DNA of 64,000 nucleotides from Vicinamibacterales bacterium (GCA_035699745.1 DASSPH010000005.1:58483-122482); one strand, 5' to 3'. Counted from the first letter of the stretch, positions 49,457 to 57,328 are shown. A program made the numbers and translations. The notes: generated from the letters alone by a model not told the origin.

Positions 49457-49954
49457 ATGCGGTTCATCGAGAGAGCAGTGATCGTGGCGGCGGCGGTTCT
49501 GATGGCGGCTGCCACCGCGTCGGCGCAGGATCGACCTGTGCCCGAATTCATCGTCCGCAATTCGGCGGACCAGGAAGTGGCCAGCAGCGTCATGTCGGTG
49601 CAGCCCAAGTGGCTGCTGGTGTACGTGGCGCCCGAATGCCGTCCCTGCAACGCGTTGATGCGCGCGCTGCCGAAGTGGCAGAGCGCGGAGCTGATGGTGC
49701 GCGTCGTGCTCGTCGTCGCCGGCAGCCATGCCGGCGCGAAGGCGTGGATCGAGAAGACGCTGCCGGCGGACATGCAGACGCTGACGTGGTACGCGGATCC
49801 CGAGCGCCGCGCGGCGAAGGCGCTGGAGCTGACCGGCGCCCCGGTGCTGATCGGCGTGCGCAACGGAAACCTGGAGTGGCAGCTCGGCGGGGTGCTCAAC
49901 AATCCGGCGGCGCTCGAATCGGTCGTCCGCAGCTGGGTGGAGGATCGGAAATGA
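49457..49954 (+). CDS. Exported thioredoxin-like protein with CRPC active site
   Basis: Protein of 165 residues. A signal peptide (MRFIERAVIVAAAVLMAAAT, ending ASAQD) precedes a thioredoxin fold. The redox site is CRPC within YVAPECRPCNALM, near residues 58-61, and a cis-proline-type segment TGAPVLIGVRNG occurs near 134-145. It therefore looks like an active TlpA/ResA-like thiol oxidoreductase in the periplasm. It starts 13 bases after the second giant gene with a good AGGAG site, and the next gene overlaps it by four bases. A role in handling the many disulfides of the first giant protein is an attractive inference from this position. Confidence 0.88.
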   Translation: MRFIERAVIVAAAVLMAAATASAQDRPVPEFIVRNSADQEVASSVMSVQPKWLLVYVAPECRPCNALMRALPKWQSAELMVRVVLVVAGSHAGAKAWIEKTLPADMQTLTWYADPERRAAKALELTGAPVLIGVRNGNLEWQLGGVLNNPAALESVVRSWVEDRK

Positions 49955-50472
49955 CTGGCTTCACCGCGATCCTGGCGTGGGTGTTGGCTGCGCAGGCGCC
50001 GGCCCCGGCACAATCCAGGCCGGCGCACGTGATTACGATGCGCGCCGATCTCGAGAGTCCGGCCGCGTCGCGCACCATGGTGGTGCTCCGCGGGTTCGTC
50101 GAGCGTCATCCCGGCGTCGCCGCGATCGAGTTCCGCATCGCGCCGCCGGCCGGCACCGTGCGCGCGGTCGATCGAGCGGTACTCGCGGCGCAGGCGCAGA
50201 ACGCCGGTCTCGGGATGGCTGAATTGATCCTGGCGAATCCGGACCGCCGCAGCACGGATGATTTCGTCGCCATGGCGCGCCAGCTGCGGCTGGACGAATC
50301 ATTCTTCCGCGAGGCGCTCGCGGGGGATGGCGCCGACCGCGCCGCGGCGGACGATCTCGCGGCGGCCGCGGCGGCGAAACCGCCGCGACCCGTGATTGTG
50401 GCGATCGACGGCGAGGCGCTGGCCTCGCCGCCGACCCTCGCGGACCTCGAATCGAGGCTCGTGAAGCGGTGA
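49951..50472 (+). CDS. DsbA-like thioredoxin-fold protein lacking the CxxC site
   Basis: Protein of 173 residues with a short hydrophobic N-terminus (MTGFTAILAWVLAAQAP), probably a signal peptide. The layout follows the DsbA pattern: a strand (VIEFRIAP-like segment at AAIEFRIAPP), a helical insert rich in alanine (DRAVLAAQAQNAGLGMAELI) and a terminal strand pair near PVIVAIDGEAL. There is no cysteine anywhere in the mature protein, so it cannot be a thiol oxidase; it could be a chaperone-like or structural partner. The ATG overlaps the stop of the CRPC thioredoxin gene (ATGA). The family call is from fold pattern only. Confidence 0.62.
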   Translation: MTGFTAILAWVLAAQAPAPAQSRPAHVITMRADLESPAASRTMVVLRGFVERHPGVAAIEFRIAPPAGTVRAVDRAVLAAQAQNAGLGMAELILANPDRRSTDDFVAMARQLRLDESFFREALAGDGADRAAADDLAAAAAAKPPRPVIVAIDGEALASPPTLADLESRLVKR

Positions 50473-50474
50473 TG

Positions 50475-51062
50475 CTAGCGCGGCGCGCCGGCCATCTCGC
50501 GGTTCCTGCCGCGATCGTGCCGCCCTTCGCCGAACTCCTCGATCATCTTCCTGTTGAACGCCGGGATGTCGTCCGGCTTCCGTGAGGTGACGAGCCCGTT
50601 GTCGGTCACGCACTCCTGATCGACCCAGTGCGCCCCGGCGTTCGTGAGATCCGAGCGGAGCGACGGCCACGACGTGACCTTCCGGCCCTTGACGCCGCCG
50701 GCTTCGATCAGCGTCCACGGGCCGTGGCAGATCGCCGCGATCGGACGCCCGCTGTCGACGAACGCCTTCACGAACGCCACCGCTTTCGGGTTCATGCGCA
50801 GCCGGTCGGGATTGATCACGCCGCCGGGCAGCAGCAGCGCGTCATACCCATCCGCGGACGCACTCTCCAGCGGCGCGTCCACCGCGACCTCGTCGCCCCA
50901 CTGGGTGTGGTTCCAGCCCTTCACTTTTCCCTGCTGCGGCGATACCACGTGCACGGTGGCCCCCGCGGCTTCCAGCGCCTTCCTGGGCTCGGTCAGCTCG
51001 ACCTGTTCGAATCCGTTGTCCACCAGCGCGGCGACGCGCGTATTCTTCAGTTCACCTGCCAA
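50475..51062 (-). CDS. DJ-1/PfpI family protein (general-stress, YhbO/PfpI type)
   Basis: Protein of 195 residues in the class I glutamine amidotransferase-like fold. The nucleophile elbow is AAICHGPW with C112 and H113, and E19 in DNGFEQVEL supplies the acidic partner. Closest described groups are PfpI and the YhbO/YajL stress proteins, for which protease and deglycase/glyoxalase activities have been proposed. The C-terminus has a basic tail (about 15 residues). The start is the TTG at 51062, supported by AGGAGG six bases upstream. It is convergent with the DsbA-like gene and last in a minus-strand run of stress-type genes. Confidence 0.93.
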   Translation of the reverse strand: MAGELKNTRVAALVDNGFEQVELTEPRKALEAAGATVHVVSPQQGKVKGWNHTQWGDEVAVDAPLESASADGYDALLLPGGVINPDRLRMNPKAVAFVKAFVDSGRPIAAICHGPWTLIEAGGVKGRKVTSWPSLRSDLTNAGAHWVDQECVTDNGLVTSRKPDDIPAFNRKMIEEFGEGRHDRGRNREMAGAPR

Positions 51063-51116
51063 CGCCAGCCTCCTTTTCTACCTTACACATCCGGCCGACA
51101 TCCGGCTGGGTGCCGG

Positions 51117-51269
51117 TCAGCCAGCCCTTGGCGATCCCGTCAGGACCACCGGCTGAGGTTTGTTGACTTCGAACCGTCCGCGGATCGTCGGGCCGTCAAT
51201 CATCTCGACGAGCCGGGACAGTTCCTTGCGCATCCTCTCATCTGGTGCAACGCCGGTACCCAGCGTCAA
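51117..51269 (-). CDS. Possible micro-ORF (38 or 50 residues)
   Basis: A small open frame sits between the PfpI gene and the 51317 gene. From the ATG at 51233 it reads 38 residues (MRKELSRLVEMIDGPTIRG, then a VNKPQPVVLTGSP end). A TTG at 51269 would give 50 residues. Third codon positions are mostly G or C (28 of 37 codons from the ATG), consistent with coding, but no clear ribosome binding site precedes either start. It could equally be the tail of a decayed gene cut off by the heptamer array next to it. No family recognised. Confidence 0.3.
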   Translation of the reverse strand: MTLGTGVAPDERMRKELSRLVEMIDGPTIRGRFEVNKPQPVVLTGSPRAG

Positions 51270-51303
51270 GCGGTGAGCGGCCAGCGGCCAGCGGAGAGCG
51301 GCA
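51269..51303. repeat. Short heptamer tandem array (five units)
   Basis: Five consecutive 7-bp units: AGCGGTG, AGCGGCC, AGCGGCC, AGCGGAG, AGCGGCA. It lies 13 bases from the stop of the minus-strand gene at 51317. The unit sequence differs from the array at 1791, but the period and intergenic placement are the same. Confidence 0.85.
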
Positions 51304-51316
51304 GGGCAGCTGCAGC

Positions 51317-51835
51317 TCAGCGCACGCGCAGTTGCACCGCGAGGACCAGGCGTGATTCTTCGCTGAGTACGTGCAGTTGATCGATGTAGTCGAGCAGCTC
51401 GGCGCGCCCTTGCTGCTGCAGGATCCGGCGCACGTCGAGCCGAAGCCGGTCTCCTTCGAGTCGGATGCCGTGCGGGAGCGTCCCCGACGATTCGAGCGCG
51501 GGTCCCGCGAGGCGCAGCAATCCGCCGGCGCCGGTCATCCGCAGGACGAGCTCGGGATGTTCGGGGAGCTGCGGCTGCTGATCGATGTGCAGCGAGATGC
51601 TGAACGCCGGCAGGAACGAGGGCTTCGCCAGCTTGAGCTGCACGTCGATCTGATTCGACGCGCGCGGCTGCAGGGTGACGGTGCGGACCACCGTCGACGA
51701 GGCGACGAACGCGGCGACCGCTTCGTTCAGCAGACGTTCGCTGAGCCTGACGACCGTGTACGATTCCGAGCCCGCGAGATCCGTGAAGCCGGTGGTCTGC
51801 AGGCGGGTGAGAAGGGAAGCGAGTCTCGAATCCAT
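51317..51835 (-). CDS. Hypothetical protein
   Basis: Protein of 172 residues, no signal peptide and no membrane helix. It reads as an N-terminal helical part (MDSRLASLLTRLQTTG) followed by alternating hydrophobic residues typical of beta strands (SNQIDVQLKLAKPSFLPAFS, LVLRMTGAGGLLRLAG), ending in a helix and strand (ELLDYIDQLHVLSEESRLVL). A lipid- or ligand-binding beta sheet is possible, but no family was recognised. The ATG at 51835 is preceded at once by a 12-bp hairpin whose arm contains a GAGG, so translation may depend on structure. It follows the DUF3618 gene by 43 bases. Confidence 0.78.
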   Translation of the reverse strand: MDSRLASLLTRLQTTGFTDLAGSESYTVVRLSERLLNEAVAAFVASSTVVRTVTLQPRASNQIDVQLKLAKPSFLPAFSISLHIDQQPQLPEHPELVLRMTGAGGLLRLAGPALESSGTLPHGIRLEGDRLRLDVRRILQQQGRAELLDYIDQLHVLSEESRLVLAVQLRVR

Positions 51836-51839
51836 GAAT

Positions 51840-51869
51840 GGCCGCAGCCTCAATATAGAGGCTGCGGCC
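51840..51869 (-). promoter_or_regulatory. Perfect 12-bp stem-loop at the start of the 51317 gene
   Basis: GGCCGCAGCCTC and GAGGCTGCGGCC pair perfectly around a six-base AATATA loop. On the minus strand the hairpin ends four bases before the ATG at 51835 and begins nine bases after the DUF3618 stop codon. No T-run follows on either side, so it is not a standard intrinsic terminator. Its position could let it block or tune initiation, or protect transcript ends. Confidence 0.6.
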
Positions 51870-51878
51870 CTGCTGCGC

Positions 51879-52763
51879 CTAGCCGGAGGTCGAGGTGCGC
51901 CGGTTCGGATCGCCGCTCCACCCGGGATCTCCCTCGGTGCCGGTTGCGCGCCGCGCCGCGTCACGGACCTGCATCGCGGCGTCAGCCGCCTTGCCGGCGA
52001 CGTCCTGGACCCGTTCGGCCGCCTCGCCCGCGGCTTCGCGCGCGCGCTCGACCACGTTGTCGCGCGCTTCGCCCATGAGCCGGTTCTCCGTGTCGCTGGC
52101 CGGCAGCGACATGCCGATCGCGATCCCCACCAGCGCTGCCGCGGCGCCGACCACGAGCGGATTGTCGCGGATCACGCGCTCGAGGTGCATCGCGCGCTGT
52201 GGTTCGCGCCGGTACGGCCGGATGTCGCCGGCGAACTCGGGCACGCGCGACGACTCGCCGCCCAGGCTCCCGTAGTCGCCATACGCGCCGGTCGTGCCGA
52301 CCGCGATGCCGGGGTTGTCACGCCCCCAGTCGGTCTCGCCGGCGTCGTAGGCGCTCTCGCTTCCGTAGCCGGTCCCCGTGCGATAGCTGCCGTAGCGCCG
52401 CATCCGCGAGTGCCGCCGCCCGTCGTTGCGGCGGTTCATCAGCAGCCAGGCGGCCCCGACGCCGATCATCGCCACCGGGATCGGATTCCCCTTCACCGTC
52501 TGCGCGAACGAGGTGTCCATCACCCGGTCCGCCGCCTGCCCTGCTGTATTCGCCATGCTCTTCACCTTGTCGGTTGCCGCGTTTCGTACCGTTTCGCCCG
52601 CCTGCGCCACGAGGTTCGACGGCCTCAGCCGCTCCTCGATCGCCTCGATCGTTTCCGACATCTCCATCCGCGTCTGCGCGATCTCTTCGCGAATCTCCTG
52701 CGTGCGGATCTCGGTTTCGTCCTGCGCGAGCCGATCGCCTAGGCGCCCTGTCGTGTCGTCCAT
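51879..52763 (-). CDS. DUF3618 domain membrane protein
   Basis: Protein of 294 residues. The N-terminal 60 residues hold the DUF3618 signature (IRTQEIREEIAQTRMEMSET, IEAIEERLRPSNLV), a charged helix. A first hydrophobic helix lies near 94-110 (NPIPVAMIGVGAAWLLMN), then a Tyr/Gly/Arg-rich linker, a second helix near 220-240 (NPLVVGAAAALVGIAIGMSL) and a long amphipathic alanine-rich helix (residues about 245-280) of apolipoprotein or LEA type. Such proteins are membrane-bound and associated with stress or stationary phase. The ATG has an ideal AAGGAGG site and overlaps the preceding YqjE-like gene by 25 bases. Confidence 0.88.
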   Translation of the reverse strand: MDDTTGRLGDRLAQDETEIRTQEIREEIAQTRMEMSETIEAIEERLRPSNLVAQAGETVRNAATDKVKSMANTAGQAADRVMDTSFAQTVKGNPIPVAMIGVGAAWLLMNRRNDGRRHSRMRRYGSYRTGTGYGSESAYDAGETDWGRDNPGIAVGTTGAYGDYGSLGGESSRVPEFAGDIRPYRREPQRAMHLERVIRDNPLVVGAAAALVGIAIGMSLPASDTENRLMGEARDNVVERAREAAGEAAERVQDVAGKAADAAMQVRDAARRATGTEGDPGWSGDPNRRTSTSG

Positions 52764-53131
52764 TTCGCATCCTCCTTGAGACTTTGAATGGCCTGCGTCG
52801 GGACGACGCTGGTATTGCGGAGCCCGCTGGCACCCTTGGCAACGAGTCCGTAGCCGATCGCGATCGCGGCGAGCGCGACGATGAGGGCGGAGAGCCAGGC
52901 GGGAACGCCGAGCTGCGACAGGGCGATGACGATCGCGGCGGCCAGCACGAGCAGTCCGGCGTGGGCGAGCGCCCCGCCGATCGCGGCGGTCGCCGCGTGC
53001 CCGCCGGCGGTGCGCGCCTTCGCCGTCATCTCCGTCGTCGCGAGCTCGACTTCCTTTCTTACGAGACGCGCGGTTTCGCCGGACAGCTCGGCCATCAAGT
53101 CGCCGAGCGAGCGATTGTCTTGCGGAGGCAT
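52739..53131 (-). CDS. YqjE / holin superfamily III-like membrane protein
   Basis: Protein of 130 residues: an N-terminal amphipathic helix (SLGDLMAELSGETARLVRKE, then VELATTEMT), then two hydrophobic helices near 51-74 and 77-97 with the pattern of the Phage_holin_3_6/YqjE family. Despite the family name, in chromosomal YqjD-YqjE contexts these are regarded as inner-membrane stress proteins, not lysis proteins. Its start overlaps the stop of the ElaB/YqjD-like gene by one base and its end overlaps the DUF3618 gene, so the three form one operon. Confidence 0.88.
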   Translation of the reverse strand: MPPQDNRSLGDLMAELSGETARLVRKEVELATTEMTAKARTAGGHAATAAIGGALAHAGLLVLAAAIVIALSQLGVPAWLSALIVALAAIAIGYGLVAKGASGLRNTSVVPTQAIQSLKEDAKWTTRQGA

Positions 53132-53616
53132 CAGCGCCGTCCCGCGTTGGTGGACGCCGGCGGATTGTTCGTCGCCCAGCCGCCGTAGCCGCCTTCACGC
53201 AGCTCGCCGCCGTCCCCGTAGGCGCGGCCGGCGTCGCTCACGCGCCGTGCGTGGCCGTTGCCGCCCGAGCTTTTCAGGAAACGCGCGCCGAGCACGCCGG
53301 CGGCAAACGCCGAGGCGATGAAGATCGCGGGACGCCGGCGCGCCAGATCCTGCGCTTCACGCGCGAGATCGCCGACGTTGCGGTCCTTGAGGCGGGTGGT
53401 GAAGCGTTCGAGCTGATCGGCCGCCTGCTCGATGTACTGTGCGATCGTGTCGTGGTGCTGGTCGCGCAGCTGCCGGCTGCTCTGCCGGACTGCCTGCGCG
53501 ACGCTGCCGAGGCCGTCGGTCGCGCGATCCTTCTGCGCGCCGAGCTGCGACGTGGCGCTCGCCTTGACTTTGTCGACGAGGCCCGTGCCGCTGCCCGTAT
53601 TGTTGCGATGTTCCAT
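53131..53616 (-). CDS. ElaB/YqjD-like membrane-anchored protein
   Basis: Protein of 161 residues. Residues about 10-85 form a long amphipathic helix, probably a coiled coil (QLRDQHHDTIAQYIEQAADQ, LERFTTRLKDRNVGDLA), followed by a single C-terminal-type hydrophobic helix (RPAIFIASAFAAGVLGARFL) and a Gly/Tyr-rich tail. This resembles ElaB/YqjD/DUF883 proteins, which sit in the inner membrane and bind ribosomes in stationary phase in E. coli. It opens a three-gene operon with the YqjE-like and DUF3618 genes, an arrangement like yqjD-yqjE. A sigma-54-like site lies upstream. Confidence 0.82.
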   Translation of the reverse strand: MEHRNNTGSGTGLVDKVKASATSQLGAQKDRATDGLGSVAQAVRQSSRQLRDQHHDTIAQYIEQAADQLERFTTRLKDRNVGDLAREAQDLARRRPAIFIASAFAAGVLGARFLKSSGGNGHARRVSDAGRAYGDGGELREGGYGGWATNNPPASTNAGRR

Positions 53617-53647
53617 GTAGTGACCCCCTGAGTGATGCGGGGGTCAT

Positions 53648-53663
53648 TGGAACAATCGTGCCA
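53648..53663 (-). promoter_or_regulatory. Sigma-54-like promoter site before the membrane-stress operon
   Basis: On the minus strand the 16 bases read TGGCACGATTGTTCCA, matching the -24 element TGGCACG exactly and the -12 element TTGCA with one change (TTCCA). The change hits the usually invariant GC. Transcription would start near 53637, about 20 bases before the ATG at 53616. The same bases also form an imperfect inverted repeat, so an operator is an alternative. Confidence 0.35.
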
Positions 53664-53664
53664 G

Positions 53665-54048
53665 CTACTTGGCGAGCGTCGCTTCCTTGCTCGGAGCCGG
53701 GGCGTTCGCGTTGCGGTGCTTGGCGATGTTGGCGGCGGCGCGCGCCCGTTCGGTGTTCACCGCACCGTTGAACGTCGCGCCTTCCTCGAGCGCGAGCTTG
53801 GTGGTGATGAGGCTCGCGTCCACGTTCGCCTTCGGGCCGATGTCGACGGTTTCCGCGGTGATGTGCCCCTCGAGCCGGCCGTCGATCGTGACGGACAGCG
53901 CGGTGACCGATGCGTTCACGCGCGACCCTTCGGCCGCGACGAGCCGATGCTTCGGGAGATCGATCGTGCCTTCGAACGTGCCGTGGATGGTGATGTCTTC
54001 CGTCGCCGACAGTTCGCCCTTGATGTTCAGTCCAGCCCCGGTTTGCAT
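53665..54048 (-). CDS. Bactofilin family cytoskeletal protein
   Basis: Protein of 127 residues with the single bactofilin (DUF583) beta-helix domain: LNIKGELSATEDITIHGTFE, GTIDLPKHRLVAAEGSRVNA, SVTIDGRLEGHITAETVDIG, then ASLITTKLALEEGATFNG. The short, flexible, charged C-terminal tail (about 30 residues) is typical. Bactofilins polymerise without nucleotide at the membrane and scaffold cell-shape, stalk or envelope functions. It is separated from the downstream membrane-stress operon by a gap of about 48 bases and is divergent from the SNF2 gene by 46 bases. Confidence 0.95.
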   Translation of the reverse strand: MQTGAGLNIKGELSATEDITIHGTFEGTIDLPKHRLVAAEGSRVNASVTALSVTIDGRLEGHITAETVDIGPKANVDASLITTKLALEEGATFNGAVNTERARAAANIAKHRNANAPAPSKEATLAK

Positions 54049-54094
54049 CCGCTTACTTTGCCATACCCGTGCCGCCGGCGGCTACACTGAAGAG

Positions 54095-57000
54095 ATGTCC
54101 CTTTCGCGGGCCGTAGCCCGCCAGGTACCTCCCGCCGTACGTGCCAAGGGGCTGGAGTACTTCGGCCGCGGCGCGGTGGTGCACGCCGATGCCGCGACCG
54201 CGTCCCTCGTCGATGCCATCGTGCGCGGAACTCGGCCGTATCGCGTGAAACTGTGGCGCGAGAAAGGGACGCTTCTCGGATCCTGCGAGTGCAAGTACTT
54301 CGTGGACCGCGGCGAGATCTGCAAGCACATCTGGGCGGTGCTGCTCGAGGCCGAGAGGAATGGGTATCTGACCAAACCGTCCGAGGACCTGTCGCGGCTG
54401 CGGCTGGTGCCCGACGGCATGCCTGGTCCCGAGGCCGCCAGGCGCCACTCGCCGGAATGGGAGCGATTCTTCCAGGAGGTCTCGCAGAAGCTCGCGCGCG
54501 ACGAGGCGGACGTGCGGCCGCCCCGTTTCCATGACGCCGAGATCATCTATGCGATCGACCGCAATGCCTCGCTCGCCGGCGCGTCCGTCGCGCTGGATCT
54601 GATGTCACGCCGGCGCCGCAGCAACGGCAAGTGGAGCAAGCCGAAGCCGGCCGGCGTCTCGACCCGCGACGTCGCCACGCTGCCGGATCCGATCGATCGC
54701 GAGATCGTCCCGCTGCTGCTCGGCGCGAGCGACGTGTATGGATCCGGCTACGTCGGCGATCTCGGACGGGCGTCGTTCCGCCTCGCCGGCCCGCTCGTCG
54801 ATCGCGTGCTGCCGCTGATCGCGCAGTCCGGGCGCGCCGTGCTGCGCATCCGGCGCCAGCCGACCGACGAACTGATCCCGCTGACGTGGGACGACGGACC
54901 GCCGTGGATCTTCCGGCTCGAGGTCGGCCACCTCTCGCGCGACGAGAGCGTCTCGATCGACGGCGCGCTCGAGCGCGGATCCGACCGGCTGCTGATTCGC
55001 GAGCCGACGATGGTGCTGCCGAGCGGCTATCTGGTGCACGCCGGCCGGCTGGCGCGGCTCGACGCGCGCGGCGCCTTCACGCTCCTCGCGCAGCTGCGGG
55101 GAACCGGGCCGCTCTCGATCCCGCCGGGCGCGACCGGACAGCTGGTCGACATCCTGGCGCGTTCCGGCGTCGATCCCGCGGACCTGCCCGAAGAACTGCA
55201 GTTCGAGGTGGTCGCGCACTCGCCGATGCCGATCGTGCAGGTGCGCGCCGACGAGCGCGGCGGCGCGCCGAGCCTGCTGGCGACCGTGACGTTCGACTAC
55301 GAAGGGGTCGGCGTCGATCCCGGCGCGGGGACGACGACGTTCGATCGCGAGCGGCGGCGGCTGGTGCGGCGCGACCTCGCGTTCGAGGAGCGGGCGCTTC
55401 GCCGCCTGACGGAGGTCGGGTTCACCCGGCGATGGGATTTCGGCTTCGCGCGGCATGCGCTGAGCATCGCGCCGCCGCAGCTCCCCGTCGCCGTCCGCGT
55501 GCTCACCGCCGAGGGCTGGCGGGTGGAGGCCGAGGGACGCGCCTTCCGCCCGGCGCAGTCGATGCGCTCGGAGGTGCGATCCGGCATCGACTGGTTCGAG
55601 CTGCACGGCATCGTCGACTTCGGCGGGGGACTCACCGCGCCGCTGCCGCGGCTGCTCGAAGCGGCCCGGCAGGGGAAGACCACCGTCACGCTGGACGACG
55701 GCAGCGAAGGGATGGTGCCGGAGGATTGGCTGCGGCGCTTCGCCGGCATCGTGAGCGCCGGCGAGGAATCGGGCGATCACGTGCGCTTCAAGGTGTCGCA
55801 GGCGGCGCTGCTCGACGCCGCGCTCGCGTCGCAGCCGGCGGTCAGCTTCGACGAGCGCTTCATGCTGGCGCGTCAGGAGCTGGCCACGCTCGGCGGCGGC
55901 CTCGAACCGCTCGAGCCCGCCCCGTCGTTCGTGGGGCAGCTGCGCGACTACCAGCGTGACGCGCTCGGCTGGTTCACGTTCCTGCGGCGGTTCCGCTTCG
56001 GCGGCTGCCTGGCGGACGACATGGGACTCGGCAAGACCGTCATGGTGCTGGCCTGGCTGGATCGGCTGCGCGCCACGCGTGAAGCCAAAGGGCCGTCGCT
56101 CGTCGTCGTGCCGCGATCCGTCGTGTTCAACTGGATCGACGAGGCCGCCCGCTTCGCGCCAGACTTGAAAGTGCTGGATTTCAGCGGCGCGGATCGATCG
56201 GTCGAACAGGTTCGAGGGCATCATCTGGTGCTCACCACCTACGGCACGCTGCGCCGCGACGCGCTGCTCTTGAAGGACGTCGAGTTCGAGTACGCGATTC
56301 TCGACGAGGCGCAGGCGGTGAAGAACGCCAACACCGCCGGATCGAAGGCGGCGCGGCTCCTGCGCGCGCGACACCGCCTGGCGCTGAGCGGCACGCCGAT
56401 CGAGAACCATCTCGGCGAGCTGTGGAGCCTGTTCGACTTCCTCAATCCGGGGATGCTCGGGACGTCCTCGTCGTTCGCGCGGCATGGCGTGGCCGCGGCG
56501 CGGCGCGATCCCGCGGCGCTGGACGTGCTGTCGCGCGGCGTGCGCCCGTTCATCCTCCGCCGGACGAAGGCGCAGGTCGCGCCGGAGCTGCCGCCGCGCA
56601 GCGAGCTGACGATCCGCTGCGAGCTGCAGGGCACGCAGCGCGAGCTGTACGACGAGCTGCGCGATCACTACCGCGCCGCGCTGCTCAACCGGATCCTGCG
56701 CGACGGGATGCAGAAGTCCAAGATGCAGATCCTCGAGGCGCTGCTGCGCCTGCGCCAGGCGGCGTGCCATCCCGGGCTGGTCGATCCGCGCCGCGCGGAC
56801 GGTCCGTCGGCGAAGTTCGACGCGCTCGTGCCGCAGCTCGCGGAAGTCCGCGAGGAAGGGCACAAGTGCCTGGTGTTCTCGCAGTTCACCAGCCTGCTCG
56901 CGCTGCTGCGCAAGCGGCTGGACGCCGACGCCGTCGACTACGAGTATCTGGACGGGAAGACGCGCGACCGTGAGGAGCGGGTGAAGCGGTTTCAGGAGGA

Positions 57001-57313
57001 TCCGACCTGCAGCGTGTTCCTGATCAGCCTCAAGGCGGGCGGCCTGGGGTTGAATCTCACCGCGGCGGAATACGTGTTCCTGCTCGACCCCTGGTGGAAC
57101 CCGGCCGTCGAGGCGCAGGCGATCGATCGCGCGCACCGCATCGGGCAGACGCGGCACGTGTTCGCCTATCGGCTGCTGGCGGCGGACACGGTGGAGGACA
57201 AGATCGTCGAGCTGCAGCAGACCAAGCGCGAGCTGGCCGACGCGATCGTCCGGGCGGACACGGGTCTGCTGCGCAGCCTGAAGCCGGAAGACCTCGAGGT
57301 TCTGCTGAGTTGA
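54095..57313 (+). CDS. SNF2-family helicase with N-terminal SWIM zinc finger
   Basis: Protein of 1,072 residues. A SWIM zinc finger lies at C67-x-C69-x6-C76-x-H78 (SCECKYFVDRGEICKH). Residues about 90-600 are a long bacterial-type accessory region. The SNF2 ATPase follows from about 610: Walker A DDMGLGKT with K647, a DEAQ box at 737-740 and LSGTPIENHLGELWSLFDFL. The helicase C domain runs from about 890 (KCLVFSQFTS, then LISLKAGGLGLNLTAAEYVF and AIDRAHRIGQTRHVF). These are ATP-driven translocases on double-stranded DNA, in bacteria probably removing proteins or RNA polymerase. The ATG at 54095 is chosen because the frame upstream only shadows bactofilin. Confidence 0.95.
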   Translation: MSLSRAVARQVPPAVRAKGLEYFGRGAVVHADAATASLVDAIVRGTRPYRVKLWREKGTLLGSCECKYFVDRGEICKHIWAVLLEAERNGYLTKPSEDLSRLRLVPDGMPGPEAARRHSPEWERFFQEVSQKLARDEADVRPPRFHDAEIIYAIDRNASLAGASVALDLMSRRRRSNGKWSKPKPAGVSTRDVATLPDPIDREIVPLLLGASDVYGSGYVGDLGRASFRLAGPLVDRVLPLIAQSGRAVLRIRRQPTDELIPLTWDDGPPWIFRLEVGHLSRDESVSIDGALERGSDRLLIREPTMVLPSGYLVHAGRLARLDARGAFTLLAQLRGTGPLSIPPGATGQLVDILARSGVDPADLPEELQFEVVAHSPMPIVQVRADERGGAPSLLATVTFDYEGVGVDPGAGTTTFDRERRRLVRRDLAFEERALRRLTEVGFTRRWDFGFARHALSIAPPQLPVAVRVLTAEGWRVEAEGRAFRPAQSMRSEVRSGIDWFELHGIVDFGGGLTAPLPRLLEAARQGKTTVTLDDGSEGMVPEDWLRRFAGIVSAGEESGDHVRFKVSQAALLDAALASQPAVSFDERFMLARQELATLGGGLEPLEPAPSFVGQLRDYQRDALGWFTFLRRFRFGGCLADDMGLGKTVMVLAWLDRLRATREAKGPSLVVVPRSVVFNWIDEAARFAPDLKVLDFSGADRSVEQVRGHHLVLTTYGTLRRDALLLKDVEFEYAILDEAQAVKNANTAGSKAARLLRARHRLALSGTPIENHLGELWSLFDFLNPGMLGTSSSFARHGVAAARRDPAALDVLSRGVRPFILRRTKAQVAPELPPRSELTIRCELQGTQRELYDELRDHYRAALLNRILRDGMQKSKMQILEALLRLRQAACHPGLVDPRRADGPSAKFDALVPQLAEVREEGHKCLVFSQFTSLLALLRKRLDADAVDYEYLDGKTRDREERVKRFQEDPTCSVFLISLKAGGLGLNLTAAEYVFLLDPWWNPAVEAQAIDRAHRIGQTRHVFAYRLLAADTVEDKIVELQQTKRELADAIVRADTGLLRSLKPEDLEVLLS

Positions 57314-57328
57314 GGCTCGAGGGTCGGG

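Noticed and set aside
52739..53131. Phage holin from a prophage
   Set aside because: The holin-like domain sits in a chromosomal ElaB/YqjE/DUF3618 operon and there are no phage structural or lysis genes nearby.
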